Shown in pieces: positions 9,247-20,100 of a stretch of DNA of 64,000 nt. Below the pieces are notes generated by a model. The model was not told the origin of the DNA. It worked only from the letters and a program-made list of their open reading frames with translations, and searched no databases. This stretch comes from an uncultured Sunxiuqinia sp. (GTDB lineage: Bacteria; Bacteroidota; Bacteroidia; Bacteroidales; Prolixibacteraceae), in contig NZ_OY782770.1 in NCBI RefSeq assembly GCF_963678245.1, positions 806,001 through 870,000 of the forward strand, written 5' to 3'. The position numbers were made by a program, and so were the translations under genes. Every line of letters begins with the position of its first letter. Within the stretch, counting starts at the first letter, position 1.

Positions 9247-10791
9247 TTAGTTTAATACTTGATAGTAAGGATTCTGCACAAGTAGTCTGTTGTTCTCCAG
9301 TTCACTTGTCTCAATCGGTAAATACAGCGCATCATCGGTATTCAACACTGAGCGTATCCAAGCTGGATTAGCTGTGTTATTATAATCGACAACCATTTCT
9401 ACTAAAAACTGGTTACGGTATTTAAAATTGTTACGTTTACCCATTCGGAGTAAATCGTACCACCGTTTACCTTCAGCTGCAAATTCCATATTTCTTTCAT
9501 GAAGTACAAACGCAAGCATATCGGCCTCTGAAACCTCGGCCAACACTGGCTCTATTTCAGGCAAATTGGAACGCGTTCTTACTTTATTAATCAGCTCAAC
9601 AGCAACAGTCCAGCTCTGAATATCTGAACTATTTAGGATCATCGCTTCGGCTTTCATGAGCACGACATCAGCGACACGATAGATAATGAAATTCGCATCG
9701 TTCTCAGCTCTTTGCTGTTCCTGGAAACCAATGCCTGAGTATTTCCAAATATATCCAATATTTGCATCGGCATAATTGTCGGCGTCAACATCGGGAGTAT
9801 AACTTCCATAAATACTTCGCACAGCTTCAACTACACCTGTTTCCTCGGTTTCATCAATCCAATCTAACAACATTTGCCCCGTGTAAGTGTAGGCTGGAGC
9901 TCCATTTCCCATCACTGTCGTCAGCTCGTTTGTCTGGTTATAGGTAATATCATCCCAGTTAAGTTCAAAGATTGATCCGTTGCTATTTCCCGGATAGTAT
10001 AATTCAATCCATTTTGTTGGGTCGGTTACAAACACCGGGCGAAAAGCAGAAGTTGCATCCAGAATCTCGTTACAATGAAGAATGGTTGTTGCGTAATCTT
10101 CGTTCCACAAGCAAACATCAGCCATAAGTGCATGTAAAGCCCATTTAGTTGCACGACCTTTCGTGGCCCAATCTTCCTCAAATTTCTCTTTAGCAGCACT
10201 CGTTTCTAATGCTGTTGTTATATCAGCTTTAATTTGAGTGATAATATCGGCTTCCGACGATTTTGCCTTTTCATAGCTGATTTTATCTGTTTCGTAGGGT
10301 TCTAAAATTAAAGGTGCATCGCGCCAGTTGCGTACGATATAGAAATAGCTTAATGCTCTCAAAAAATAAGCCTCGGTAAGGTACGAATTCATCACCGCTT
10401 CATCGAAGGTTTCATCGCGCTGCATAACCGTTTCGGCATTTGCAATAACCGAATTCGACATGTTAATTACCTTATAGAGTGGAGCCCATGAAACCAAATC
10501 TCCATCATCAGGAGTTATCTGGAAAGACTGCAAATCTTCTCCATATCCACCACCAGCAACCCGGCTGTAAATAGAAGCTCCGCGTAATTCTCCCCACATA
10601 AATAATTGTTCGTAAGCATCACGCAAGTAGACATAGCCTGAACCGAGCACAGCCTCCACTTCTTCTTTCGAGGTCCAGTACTCATCACTTACCTGTTCGT
10701 TTTCGGGCAGTACCGTAAGCCAATCGTTACAAGCTGTAAACTGAAAGGCCAGGATTAGTAATAAAAATATGTATTTAATCTTTTTCATCAT
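9247..10791 (-). CDS. SusD-like outer-membrane glycan-binding lipoprotein (pair 1)
   Basis: The 514-residue protein has a lipoprotein signal ending in FQFTAC followed by NDWLTVLPENEQVSDEYW, the classical SusD entry. The region ALSYFYIVRNWRDAPLI is the conserved SusD helix with the R-x-W/F-GD-x-P-like turn, and the C-terminus has the RagB signature (ERNMEFAAEGKRWYDLLRMG). It follows its susC by 14 bases. The family captures oligosaccharides on the cell surface and hands them to SusC. All family landmarks are present, so it should be functional. Confidence 0.95.
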   Translation of the reverse strand: MMKKIKYIFLLLILAFQFTACNDWLTVLPENEQVSDEYWTSKEEVEAVLGSGYVYLRDAYEQLFMWGELRGASIYSRVAGGGYGEDLQSFQITPDDGDLVSWAPLYKVINMSNSVIANAETVMQRDETFDEAVMNSYLTEAYFLRALSYFYIVRNWRDAPLILEPYETDKISYEKAKSSEADIITQIKADITTALETSAAKEKFEEDWATKGRATKWALHALMADVCLWNEDYATTILHCNEILDATSAFRPVFVTDPTKWIELYYPGNSNGSIFELNWDDITYNQTNELTTVMGNGAPAYTYTGQMLLDWIDETEETGVVEAVRSIYGSYTPDVDADNYADANIGYIWKYSGIGFQEQQRAENDANFIIYRVADVVLMKAEAMILNSSDIQSWTVAVELINKVRTRSNLPEIEPVLAEVSEADMLAFVLHERNMEFAAEGKRWYDLLRMGKRNNFKYRNQFLVEMVVDYNNTANPAWIRSVLNTDDALYLPIETSELENNRLLVQNPYYQVLN

Positions 10792-10805
10792 TTCGAATCC
10801 TCCAA

Positions 10806-13800
10806 TTAGAAGTTAATGTTCACACCGACTGCAAAACGTCTTGAAATTGGCGTGTTTGCGTTATCTTCCACCAAAGCATTTGTAGCACTTGGCATTTTCA
10901 CCTCAGGATCTTGTCCTGCATATTTTGTCCAGGTAAATAAATCGTATCCTGTTACAAATACATTTAGGTTCGACATACCTAAACTTTTGACAAGTTCGCG
11001 AGGCATGTTATAGCTTAATGACAGAGATTTCAAGCGAATATAGGAAGCGTCTTCAACAAAACGGTTAGACCCAAGATAGTTATACCCATAGTTAAATAAG
11101 GCTCGTGGAATATCGGTATTGTCACCTTCAGTTCTCCACCTTTTCAAGGTTGCTGTACTCTGGTTACCCCGCCCATACATGGCTTCACTATTCATACGTC
11201 CTTTATTGATTACTTTTTGACCGGCACGTCCATGAAAAAAGGTCGTCAATCTCCAGGCTTTATACTTGATCTGGAAACCACCACCGCCAGTAAATACCGG
11301 CATGCTGTTACCCAAATAAACAATATCGTATTGGTTAATTACACCGTCATTGTTGATATCTTCGTATTTCGCATCACCCGGAAATACTTTCAATTCACCA
11401 TTCTGCGTAACAATAGGATCGCCTTCCATGTCATTCATGATATTACCATCTGCGTCACGCGCATAAGTTTCTTCAACATTTTGGTAAACACCTTGGTATC
11501 GGTAGCCATAGAACGAACCTACCGGAACTCCTGTTTCCAAGCGTTGTGCGTAATTGCCATTTTTAAATTCGTAAGCTTCCTGTGTTAAATTATCAGGCAA
11601 CGACACGATCTTGTTTACATTTCGGTTTAAATTGGCATTCACTGAAACTCTCCAATCCGAATTTTTAAACACCTCGTAATCAACGCGAAACTCAACTCCT
11701 TTATTTGTAATCTCGCCAGAGTTGTAGTATTTTATTTTGGTAAAACCTGTAGATGCCGGTATTTTCACATCCTTTTGTAACAAATCATCGGTTTTCTTAT
11801 TGTACCAATCAAACGTTACGGTAAGCTTATTATCCATCAGAATAATGTCGGCACCAAGGTTTAACTCTTTTGAAGTCTCCCATTTCAGATTATCCAACTG
11901 AATCTTAATTGGAGCGATAGCACTCATATCCATATAGTTCTGACTTAAAGCCTGAAATGAACCAATATAAGGAGAGGCTCCTTCCGGAGAACGACCTGAT
12001 GCACCATAGCTGGCACGGATTTTAGCTTGATCAACCCATCCTAGAGATTTAATGAACTCCTCTTCCTGAGCTTGCCATGCTACACCAACCGCCGGGAACA
12101 TCCCCCAACGCTCCGATTTGCCTAAACTCGAATTACCCTCGAAGTTTACAGTAGCATTAAGCATGTATCGCTCCATAAACGTATAGTGCGTATTTAAGAT
12201 GGCTGACGTTGTTCTGGTTTCAGATGAGCCGGAACCCCGACCGACGACATTTCCTCCTGTTGTTGGATCAGCCAATCCGGCTGAAGCTGCGCCAGATATT
12301 GCACTATAATATTCTGATTGTTGATTCTGACTTGTACGATACAAGGCCATAGCAACTAAATTATGACGCTCTTTCCAGTTTTTACGATACAGCAACTTGT
12401 TTTCGGTTTGAAGGTTGAAAGCGTCGGACAATGCATCTGAACTTTGATTTCCCCACACACTAACACCGGTAACTCCTGTAGCTACTTGGGGGAGAAACTT
12501 CTCATTACGGTTTGAGTTTAGTTTCATACTGGTCCAACCGGTGTATGTTAATTCGGGAGTGATGTAATAATTCATCCGGAAAGTAATTCGCGATTCCCGA
12601 ATAGAAGATGTATTGAACCCTTCGTGAACCAATGCTACAGGGTTATAGTTTTCTTTTCCTGTAAAAGAACCTTGAAATTCATCAATATTTTGACGCGAAA
12701 AGTACTCATCGGTTCTTTCACCCGTAGCCTCATCAATCCAGTAAGGACTTTTGTTAGGCATCTTTGCCATTGCTTCAGATCGTGCATTACGCCATTTGTT
12801 GCCATTGTCATAATTACTCTTTCTCTCCGTTTGCGTATAGCTATAGTCAACGTCAACGCGTAGCTTTTGCGAGAAATTATAGTTAATGTTCAGCAAAGAA
12901 GTGAGGCGATCAAGCGAGGTGCCAATTGTTGTTCCCTTATCATTCAAGTAACCAACAGAAAACCGATAAGTTGCTTTATCTCCGCCTCCCATCATTGAGA
13001 AGTTATTATCTTCAGAGATAGAAGTTCGGCGTACCTCATCCAACCAATTGGTATTGACGTTGTATTCATCGAAATAACGCCAGGTTGGACTATAATTAAT
13101 TTCAGGAGTATTAAATAATAAACGGAGTTCGTTTGCTGAACTCGATAACCCCTTTGCATTTGCGGTATTCCAGATTGCATCCTGCATCAAAGCAACATAT
13201 TGGTTACCATCTAACATTGGAATAGGATCAGGCTCAAACCGGGTTGTTAACTTCGAAGAGTAGGTAAATCTTGTTTTACCTCTAGCTCCCTTTTTAGTCG
13301 TAATCATTAAAACCCCATTACCACCTTTTGTACCCCAGATAGCAGTTGCAGCAGCATCTTTCAACACCTCGATCGATTCGATATCGGTAGGTGAAATATT
13401 CACTAACTGACCAAAATCTTCAGCATTCGCTGTAGCGAAATTAAAATCATCGTTAATACTCGTCGAATACGGAATACCATCGATAACAATTAAAGGTTCG
13501 GCTGAAGCATTCAAAGTACTTGTACCACGAATACGGATTGAACTGCGAGCACCCGGGTCACCACCAGAAATGATGTCCACACCTCCCAATTGTCCTTGTA
13601 GCGCTTCTTCAAGAGTCGTTACGGGAGAAACGGCCATGATTTCATCCATCTCAACCCGCTGAGTTGCTGCCGTTTGCTGTTTCTGTGTAATTCCGGTAAC
13701 ACGATCAATATGTCGACCGGTTACGGTAACCTCATTAACTTGCCTGTCTTCTGATTCAAGCACTACATCAATTTTGGCCTGACCTTCGTACGATATTTTC

Positions 13801-14072
13801 TGGCTCTTTAAGCCAATAAACGAGAAAATAATGCTTAGATTTTCTTCATTAGATGGCACACGGAAGTTATATTCTCCACTAGGCCCTGTTGCCACTCCAG
13901 TGAGGAAACGGTTTTGGCTGTTTGCCACCACAACGTTTGCTCCGGGAATAGGTATCTTTTTACCATCAACCATTTCAAAAACCCTACCGGACAGAACCTT
14001 TGTATTCTGTGCCTGAAGTATCCCTGAAAACAGGAGCAAAAAGACGATTATCAAATATTTTGTTTTATTCAT
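10806..14072 (-). CDS. SusC-like TonB-dependent outer-membrane transporter (pair 1)
   Basis: The product has 1088 residues. A signal peptide (MNKTKYLIIVFLLLFSGILQAQ) is followed by a carboxypeptidase-like regulatory domain (VLSGRVFEMVDGKKIPIPGA, GPSGEYNFRVP), the plug (SIRIRGTSTLNASAEPLIVID, IEVLKDAAATAIWGTKGGNG) and a 22-strand barrel ending ISRRFAVGVNINF. It imports oligosaccharides across the outer membrane with TonB energy. It is clearly not a recent duplicate of the other SusC in this locus: the plug and regulatory domains differ strongly. A 120-base gap to the FAS1 gene upstream could hold an internal promoter; I see no convincing one. Confidence 0.96.
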   Translation of the reverse strand: MNKTKYLIIVFLLLFSGILQAQNTKVLSGRVFEMVDGKKIPIPGANVVVANSQNRFLTGVATGPSGEYNFRVPSNEENLSIIFSFIGLKSQKISYEGQAKIDVVLESEDRQVNEVTVTGRHIDRVTGITQKQQTAATQRVEMDEIMAVSPVTTLEEALQGQLGGVDIISGGDPGARSSIRIRGTSTLNASAEPLIVIDGIPYSTSINDDFNFATANAEDFGQLVNISPTDIESIEVLKDAAATAIWGTKGGNGVLMITTKKGARGKTRFTYSSKLTTRFEPDPIPMLDGNQYVALMQDAIWNTANAKGLSSSANELRLLFNTPEINYSPTWRYFDEYNVNTNWLDEVRRTSISEDNNFSMMGGGDKATYRFSVGYLNDKGTTIGTSLDRLTSLLNINYNFSQKLRVDVDYSYTQTERKSNYDNGNKWRNARSEAMAKMPNKSPYWIDEATGERTDEYFSRQNIDEFQGSFTGKENYNPVALVHEGFNTSSIRESRITFRMNYYITPELTYTGWTSMKLNSNRNEKFLPQVATGVTGVSVWGNQSSDALSDAFNLQTENKLLYRKNWKERHNLVAMALYRTSQNQQSEYYSAISGAASAGLADPTTGGNVVGRGSGSSETRTTSAILNTHYTFMERYMLNATVNFEGNSSLGKSERWGMFPAVGVAWQAQEEEFIKSLGWVDQAKIRASYGASGRSPEGASPYIGSFQALSQNYMDMSAIAPIKIQLDNLKWETSKELNLGADIILMDNKLTVTFDWYNKKTDDLLQKDVKIPASTGFTKIKYYNSGEITNKGVEFRVDYEVFKNSDWRVSVNANLNRNVNKIVSLPDNLTQEAYEFKNGNYAQRLETGVPVGSFYGYRYQGVYQNVEETYARDADGNIMNDMEGDPIVTQNGELKVFPGDAKYEDINNDGVINQYDIVYLGNSMPVFTGGGGFQIKYKAWRLTTFFHGRAGQKVINKGRMNSEAMYGRGNQSTATLKRWRTEGDNTDIPRALFNYGYNYLGSNRFVEDASYIRLKSLSLSYNMPRELVKSLGMSNLNVFVTGYDLFTWTKYAGQDPEVKMPSATNALVEDNANTPISRRFAVGVNINF

Positions 14073-14192
14073 AGTGAGTCGGTTTCATGAGAAATACTAA
14101 TTTTTCTTGCAGCTGGTAAATCGTTCATCAACTGAATCATCCTGGTGCTTGCAGTTGAATAGAAACTTATCAAATAGTTCATATCTTTTTGA

Positions 14193-16457
14193 TTAGAGTA
14201 CTCCATTTATATAGTGCACACCACCGTCGTTATATGAAAATGGGAAATAATAGAAATCAGGCACGACATCTACTTTATTACCAGTTCCAATTTCAGCTCC
14301 GTTTAGTTGAACACTTAATTTTGCACCGTCATCGAAGATGGATAGTTGGGTGAAAGTAGCACCGTTAACACCATCTAAATACGATCGTTTCGTATCAAAT
14401 TGGCCATTTACGCCTGATCCAATATAAGGATAGGTAGATATCCCATTATCCTCAGTAAGAACGAAGTAACACTTTAGATAATCAAGTAGAGCTGCCTGGT
14501 CGGAAACAGTTCCATCGGTTTCAACTCCGGGAATTTCCCCTGCAGACACGGCTGCGTCAACTGCATCGTTAGTAGGAACGAAGGCAAGACAGCGCAGTCC
14601 GTTAAGGAAATTAATCGTTCCGGTTTCAGACTCAACTGCTCCAGCATCGCGCAACAATTGCGAAAACCTGTAATATGGATAAGTAGCATCCTGCGTAATC
14701 GCCAGGCGATATTGCATCGATTGTGTTGAAATAATTGGTCTGAATATTTCCGGACTTGAGTACGTGTAAGCTTTACCGTTTGTCCAGCCTGCTCCGTTAT
14801 ACGTTCTTTCTGTAATATCGTAAAAATCAACGGTCGAAGTTGGTTGATCAAAATAGCTATTGAACAGAACACTCGTTGTAATTTTACCATCCTTGGCAAA
14901 CCAATAAGTATAAGGCACATTGGTACGAAGAACCTGAGTACCTGAAGAGCTAATACCAACTCCTCCTGTAACCGTATGCAAATTAACGGTTTCAATCATA
15001 GCAGACTTGCTCATTGGTGCAAAATCGCCACCATCCGACGACCACAATTCGTCAGCAACTAAGCCCATACCAGCTTCTTCCATCTGGGCAACACTCGGAA
15101 TAAGTACGGTAAAATTGGACTCCTGACTTGATAAACCAACTAACAATTCAGTTGGATCAAGCATATATAAATACCAAGATAAATCTTTGTTGCGGAAAGC
15201 TGGTCCGGTAATCGATTTAAACATACCCGGTGGATCCAATTTTTCTAAACCGTAAAACACTCCGTTTTGACAAACAACACGATTTTCAGCAGGCACGGCA
15301 TCAACATCGAAGTCGATGATCATGTCGTAAGAATTCAAGACTTCTCCACCTTTAATTTCTTCAGGAAAAACAATGGCAGAAGCATAATAACTATTGCGAA
15401 TGAGATATTGGATTGCAATACTATTCACCTCATTAATATTATCGTACCCTCCCGGAATCCAATAATCAGTCATAAACTTGTCAAATGCTGAATTTGATGG
15501 AGCAAAAGTACTGTACGCAATTGATGAGTTTGTGGCAATATTCTGATAAAAAGAAGACGGCCATTCTAATGCGATATCAGCCAGCGGAGATTCATGTCGA
15601 TGGCGATAAAGATCAGTACCATTACCAAAATCAACAGTCAATTGCTCATCCAACTCATAAAAGGAATATGAATCGTACAAATCGATATAAGTCGAATAAT
15701 CTGGTCGACCTTTGAGTTCTGCATGAATTGTATTTAGAGGCTTTACCACATCGTCAACTAAATATAAATATCCGTTGTCTGCAATAATCTCATACTCGTT
15801 AACCGATGCGTTTGAAACATTAAAACCATTATCTCCTGTCCAGCTTGAACCGGTATAGAAATATTCATAATTATACTTCGCATCAATGTTCTTGGTGTCG
15901 AACATTCGGTAAGAAAACACCGGCAACAGCGCCTCGTTGTGATAGATAACGATGCTATTTCCAGAAGTATCCGTTCCCATAGTAGGAGCTTCTTGACTAC
16001 GCGTCCGGTGCTTATAATATAATCCGGCTGCTAAGTTCTTTTCTTCTTCTGGTGCACCATCACCTTGAGACGGGCGGAAATTCACGAGTTTGTCTTTGTC
16101 GTAAGAGTAATACATGATGTGAAATCCGATCAACTCCTGTAGTTCTGTTGTGGAAAAATCCTCTATCGAAGACTTTCCATTCTCAGAAAGATAGTTGGTG
16201 AGTGCTTCGTCATTTGGAGCCATTACGGTTACCAAACTTTTACCCTCCATGATAGGCTTAAAACCAGCAAGTTCAACGCCTTTAAGAAAGATCGTATAAT
16301 CGCCTCTTTCTTCAAGAACTTGCCAGGCGCTGCCTTCAAGCCAAGTAGGTGCTTCGTAATGCTCCTTCATTTTATCTTCGCATGAACTGAATGTAAAAGC
16401 AAATATGAATACCCACGCTATCGTTCTAATGAATTTCATTTTATCCATATAATTCAT
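14193..16457 (-). CDS. Multi-FAS1 surface lipoprotein
   Basis: The 754-residue protein begins with a lipoprotein signal (MKFIRTIAWVFIF...FSSC); of three nearby ATGs (16457, 16448, 16439) the last gives the shortest signal. About four fasciclin-like modules follow each other: near residue 45 (SLVTVMAPNDEALTNYL), near 240 (IAYSTFAPSNSAFDKFM), near 430 (NFTVLIPSVAQMEEAG) and near 590 (LRCLAFVPTNDAVDAAV). FAS1 modules mediate adhesion or carbohydrate and protein contacts. No catalytic motif is visible. As the first substantial gene of the operon it probably encodes an abundant surface binding protein. It is longer than the other two FAS1 proteins here and lacks their C-terminal jelly roll. Confidence 0.85.
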   Translation of the reverse strand: MNYMDKMKFIRTIAWVFIFAFTFSSCEDKMKEHYEAPTWLEGSAWQVLEERGDYTIFLKGVELAGFKPIMEGKSLVTVMAPNDEALTNYLSENGKSSIEDFSTTELQELIGFHIMYYSYDKDKLVNFRPSQGDGAPEEEKNLAAGLYYKHRTRSQEAPTMGTDTSGNSIVIYHNEALLPVFSYRMFDTKNIDAKYNYEYFYTGSSWTGDNGFNVSNASVNEYEIIADNGYLYLVDDVVKPLNTIHAELKGRPDYSTYIDLYDSYSFYELDEQLTVDFGNGTDLYRHRHESPLADIALEWPSSFYQNIATNSSIAYSTFAPSNSAFDKFMTDYWIPGGYDNINEVNSIAIQYLIRNSYYASAIVFPEEIKGGEVLNSYDMIIDFDVDAVPAENRVVCQNGVFYGLEKLDPPGMFKSITGPAFRNKDLSWYLYMLDPTELLVGLSSQESNFTVLIPSVAQMEEAGMGLVADELWSSDGGDFAPMSKSAMIETVNLHTVTGGVGISSSGTQVLRTNVPYTYWFAKDGKITTSVLFNSYFDQPTSTVDFYDITERTYNGAGWTNGKAYTYSSPEIFRPIISTQSMQYRLAITQDATYPYYRFSQLLRDAGAVESETGTINFLNGLRCLAFVPTNDAVDAAVSAGEIPGVETDGTVSDQAALLDYLKCYFVLTEDNGISTYPYIGSGVNGQFDTKRSYLDGVNGATFTQLSIFDDGAKLSVQLNGAEIGTGNKVDVVPDFYYFPFSYNDGGVHYINGVL

Positions 16458-16472
16458 TTTTATGATTAGTTT

Positions 16473-16667
16473 TTAAATACTGATTTCAGGGCCGTTAGAT
16501 CCCTGACTAGGAACCTGAATAAACTGACCTTGAATAATTGGTGTGAACTGACATTGTAAAAAACTGCTACTATTGGATAGCAGTGAAATCGCCTTGGAAA
16601 GATAATTGCCTTTGAATAGGCAGAGGAATTCGATTAACACTTTCATGTGTCTTCGTTCGTTTTTCAT
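16473..16667 (-). CDS. Small ORF in the leader of the pectin operon (doubtful)
   Basis: A 64-codon frame (MKNERRHMKVLIEFLCLF...) ends 15 bases before the first FAS1 gene and reads in the operon direction. It matches no family I recognise and has no signal peptide or clear domain. It could be a leader peptide, a small protein or chance. Its position is the only reason to list it. Confidence 0.3.
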   Translation of the reverse strand: MKNERRHMKVLIEFLCLFKGNYLSKAISLLSNSSSFLQCQFTPIIQGQFIQVPSQGSNGPEISI

Positions 16668-16814
16668 AGTTAAGTTTGTTTTTAATAGTTAAGCGTATTC
16701 TTTATAGATGTGTTTTTTGTTAGTTTTATTTTTAAACCAAGCAGGTTGATCTCGGAGTTATGAAAATTACAAATTTGACATTTGCTCGATTCAACCTTTC
16801 AAAAAATCAAGTGA

Positions 16815-16844
16815 GTTAATTTTTCATTGGTCGTTAATTTTTCA
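16815..16844. repeat. Perfect 12-base direct repeat, candidate operator
   Basis: GTTAATTTTTCA occurs at 16815-16826 and again at 16833-16844, 18 bases start to start. The AraC-type output domain of hybrid two-component regulators commonly binds direct repeats next to the locus it controls. The next gene upstream encodes such a regulator, which makes this the best operator candidate; binding itself is inference. Confidence 0.4.
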
Positions 16845-16861
16845 GTGCTAATTCTACCAAA

Positions 16862-16869
16862 CAAATATA
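16862..16869 (-). promoter_or_regulatory. Candidate -7 box of the pectin operon
   Basis: The minus strand reads TATATTTG, an exact fit to the Bacteroidota -7 consensus TAnnTTTG. No TTTG box lies at 19-21 bases upstream, as would suit a promoter that needs an activator. It would give a leader of about 190 bases to the small ORF or 400 bases to the FAS1 gene. Confidence 0.33.
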
Positions 16870-17184
16870 GGCCGGGTTACCTCCTCGCCCTCCTGTAATT
16901 TTGTACACAATTAACCAGACAAATTGATTTTAATACTCAATATCAGTGTATTTACAACATAAAAGAAGAAATAGAAGAGGTCTATTTAAAGATTAATTAA
17001 TGTCAGTGAAGACTATCAGACGCTAGCGAACAACCCGATTTAGACAAGAGGTGTTTCGAAGTACATGTGAGAATCATGTTAACAATCGTTATTAAGTGAA
17101 GTCAAAAGAGATTACAGCATTATGCAGACTATATCTAAACGATCTTCTTCAAAAAAAATCTATAAACGGAATTGCAACTATGAA

Positions 17185-20100
17185 CTACCGGTTTTGCTTT
17201 TGGTATTCAGACGGTGTTTTACCAAAGTGTTTTTTAAACATCCGACTAAAGTACTCCGGATCGCTGTATCCAACATCAAAGGCAACTTCAGAAACGGTGA
17301 TACCGCCGGAACATAGCAACTCAGCTGCCTTCTTCATTCGTACAATTCGAACAAAATCTTTTGGAGAATAACCCGAAATTCCTTTCATCTTTTTGTAAAA
17401 CACGGTTCTCCCAAAACCAAATTCCGGAAGCATCTTATCCACCGAAAACTCAGAGTTAGTCATATTTTCCTCCACCAAGCGAATAACCTTATCCATAAAT
17501 TCCTGATCGGCCTTTGAACTTGTAAGCTCCTTGGTTTTAATATTGGTATCTTTTCCAAAGCGTTCTTTAAGCTGTTTCCGCTGCTTCAGGATGTTCTGAA
17601 CCCGTTTTTCAAGATACACCATATTAAATGGCTTGGTGATATAATCATCAGCACCTATTTCAATACCTTCTATTTTATGCTCCTCCAGCGATTTTGCTGT
17701 TAACAGAATAATTGGAATATGACTGGTGTAAAACTCACTTTTCATGATTCTGGTTAACTCCAAACCATCCATTTCAGGCATCATCACGTCGCAAATAATT
17801 AAATCCGGGTTCTCTTTTCTCGCTAATTTAACTCCTTCTTTTCCGTCATAAGCTTGTAACACGTTGTAATTCTGAGAAAGATGCTCGACCAAGAACTTTT
17901 GCAAATCGGGGTTATCTTCCACGATTAGGACTTGATCTCTTTTATCTGTTTTGGGTGTTTTACTTATTAAATCATCTCCTGATTCATCATCCTTTATGGT
18001 ATCAATATACTGCCTTGTATAACTTGGCTCTTTATAGGTTGGTTGCACTTCATTTATATCATCTCCAAGAACAAGAACTCCGACAAACCTAATTTTAAAC
18101 GAACTTCCTTCTCCTCGTTTACTTTCAACAAAAATTTCGCCTCCCAACAAGTCAACCAATTCACGACACAGAGACAAGCCAATACCTGTACTAGATTCGT
18201 CTTTCCACTTAGATCGGTCACCCAAATTAAAACGGTCGAAAATATGAGGCAAATCCGTCTCCCGGATTCCTTCACCCTCATCAATTACGGCAATCGTTAG
18301 TTCACCATTCATCTCATTACTCGACAATTCAAGTCTGATTGACCGTCCTGATTCGGTATGTTTAAAAGCGTTTGACAATAAATTGAACACAATCTTCTCA
18401 AGCGCTTTATAGTCAAGGTGGGCTCTCAGGCTCTTTTTATCGTGTACAAAAGAAAAATGAATATTCTGCTTTTTTGAAAATGGCAGAAATGCCTGGTAAA
18501 TCTCACTTAAAAAATCAACCGGATCACCGTTAATTTTATTGAGTTTGAAAAAACCTTTCTGAATTTTTCTAAAATCCATTAGCTGGTCAATCAACTCTAA
18601 TAAACGTCGGGTATTTCGTTTCACCATTTTCAACGAACTAAACATCTCTGCCGGAAGTTTCGCATTTGCAAGCATATCTTCAACTGGACCAAGAATCAGC
18701 GCTAGTGGAGTTTTGAACTCATGTGATATGCTTGTGTAAAATTTTAATTTATCGTCGGCTATCTGCTTTTCGAATTCAACCTCGTGCTTCAACTTAATCC
18801 GTTCGAGCGTAAAACGCCGCAATAAAAAAAGGATACCCGTAATTATTAATGTATAGAACAAGTAGGCCCAGACTGTTTCCCATGGAGGGGGAGTGATTGT
18901 GATTGCCAGCTTCATCTCCGGGTTTACCCATAACCCATCGCTATTCGATGCCTGAAGCCGGAATTGATAATCTCCGGGCTCCAATTCACGATAGATGGCA
19001 GTATTTAAATTACCCGAGTTATTCCAGTTTTGCTCATACTCTTCAAGCTTAAATTTATATTGAATCTTTGAGGGAGCCTTATAATCCAAAGCAGCAAATT
19101 CAAATGTGAGGAAATTTTCATCGTAATTTAAATGAATAGCTTGAGCGGAATTACCTACAAAGCTACGAGCGCGATTTAATTTTTTTTGATTGGTTTTCCC
19201 ATTGATTTTGAAATCAGTTAAAACAATCGGGACTTGCCTGTACGATTTCTTAATGGAATCAGGACTAAACCATATCATCCCAGAGATATGTCCAAACATT
19301 AATTTGCCGGTCGATGTTTTCAAGGCTTCGCCCTCCGAAAAAGAATTTTCAGTTAAACCGTCAGCAATATAATAGTTATCCACGCTGCCCATCTTCGGAT
19401 TGTATTTATTCAAGCCAAAGTCGGTTCCAATCCACAGCGTTTGATCTCCATCTTCAACAATACTTAAAACAAGATTGCTCGATAAGCCATCCGCTTGTTG
19501 AAATGTCTCAAAATAAAACTCATCTCGATCATTCGTTCCGACATATCTATTAACACCTCCTCCATAGGTCCCCACCCACAGCCGGTTCTTATAATCCTCG
19601 GTAATACATATAATATCGTTGTGCGACAACCCTCCCTCTGCATCAGAACGTTCGATCGTAATATATTTCTTATCATCTGTCTGCCGATACTCGGAACTCA
19701 AAAAATTTAGCCCACTGGCTGTTCCAATCCATATATTTCCATCACGATCTTCCCAAAAGCATCGTACCCGATCGTCAGAAATCGAAAACCGATCATCTTC
19801 ATTGTGTTTGTAACTGAGGATTTTCTGACTGGGAAGCAACGGATTTTTGATAACATTAACACCTCCATGATAAAGCGCAACCCACATCTGACGGTTCCGG
19901 TCTTCGTGCAAATCAAAAACGTCATTATATGCCAACGAAGCGGGATTGTCAGAATCGGAAACCAGTCGGGAAATTTCCAATTTACCAGGTTGAATAGAAG
20001 AGGCTCTTTCCGGCAAATTCCTGATCACATAAATTCCGCTTCCCTTCGTTGCAATCCAAATTTGCCGTTTATAGTCTTCTTCAAAGGCATAAACACCACT

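Larger units (their letters stand above)
16668..17184. other. Intergenic control region of the pectin operon
   Basis: About 520 bases lie between the regulator gene and the first operon gene, both read leftward. The stretch holds a perfect 12-base direct repeat (16815-16844) and a good minus-strand TAnnTTTG box (16862-16869), listed separately. No further gene is supported. The right end must also contain the end of the regulator transcript; only a weak hairpin followed by T residues (about 17148-17182) is visible there. Confidence 0.6.

Noticed and set aside
11217-11588. Plus-strand frame of 123 codons
   Set aside because: It lies opposite an intact SusC gene and has no protein-like features; a shadow frame.
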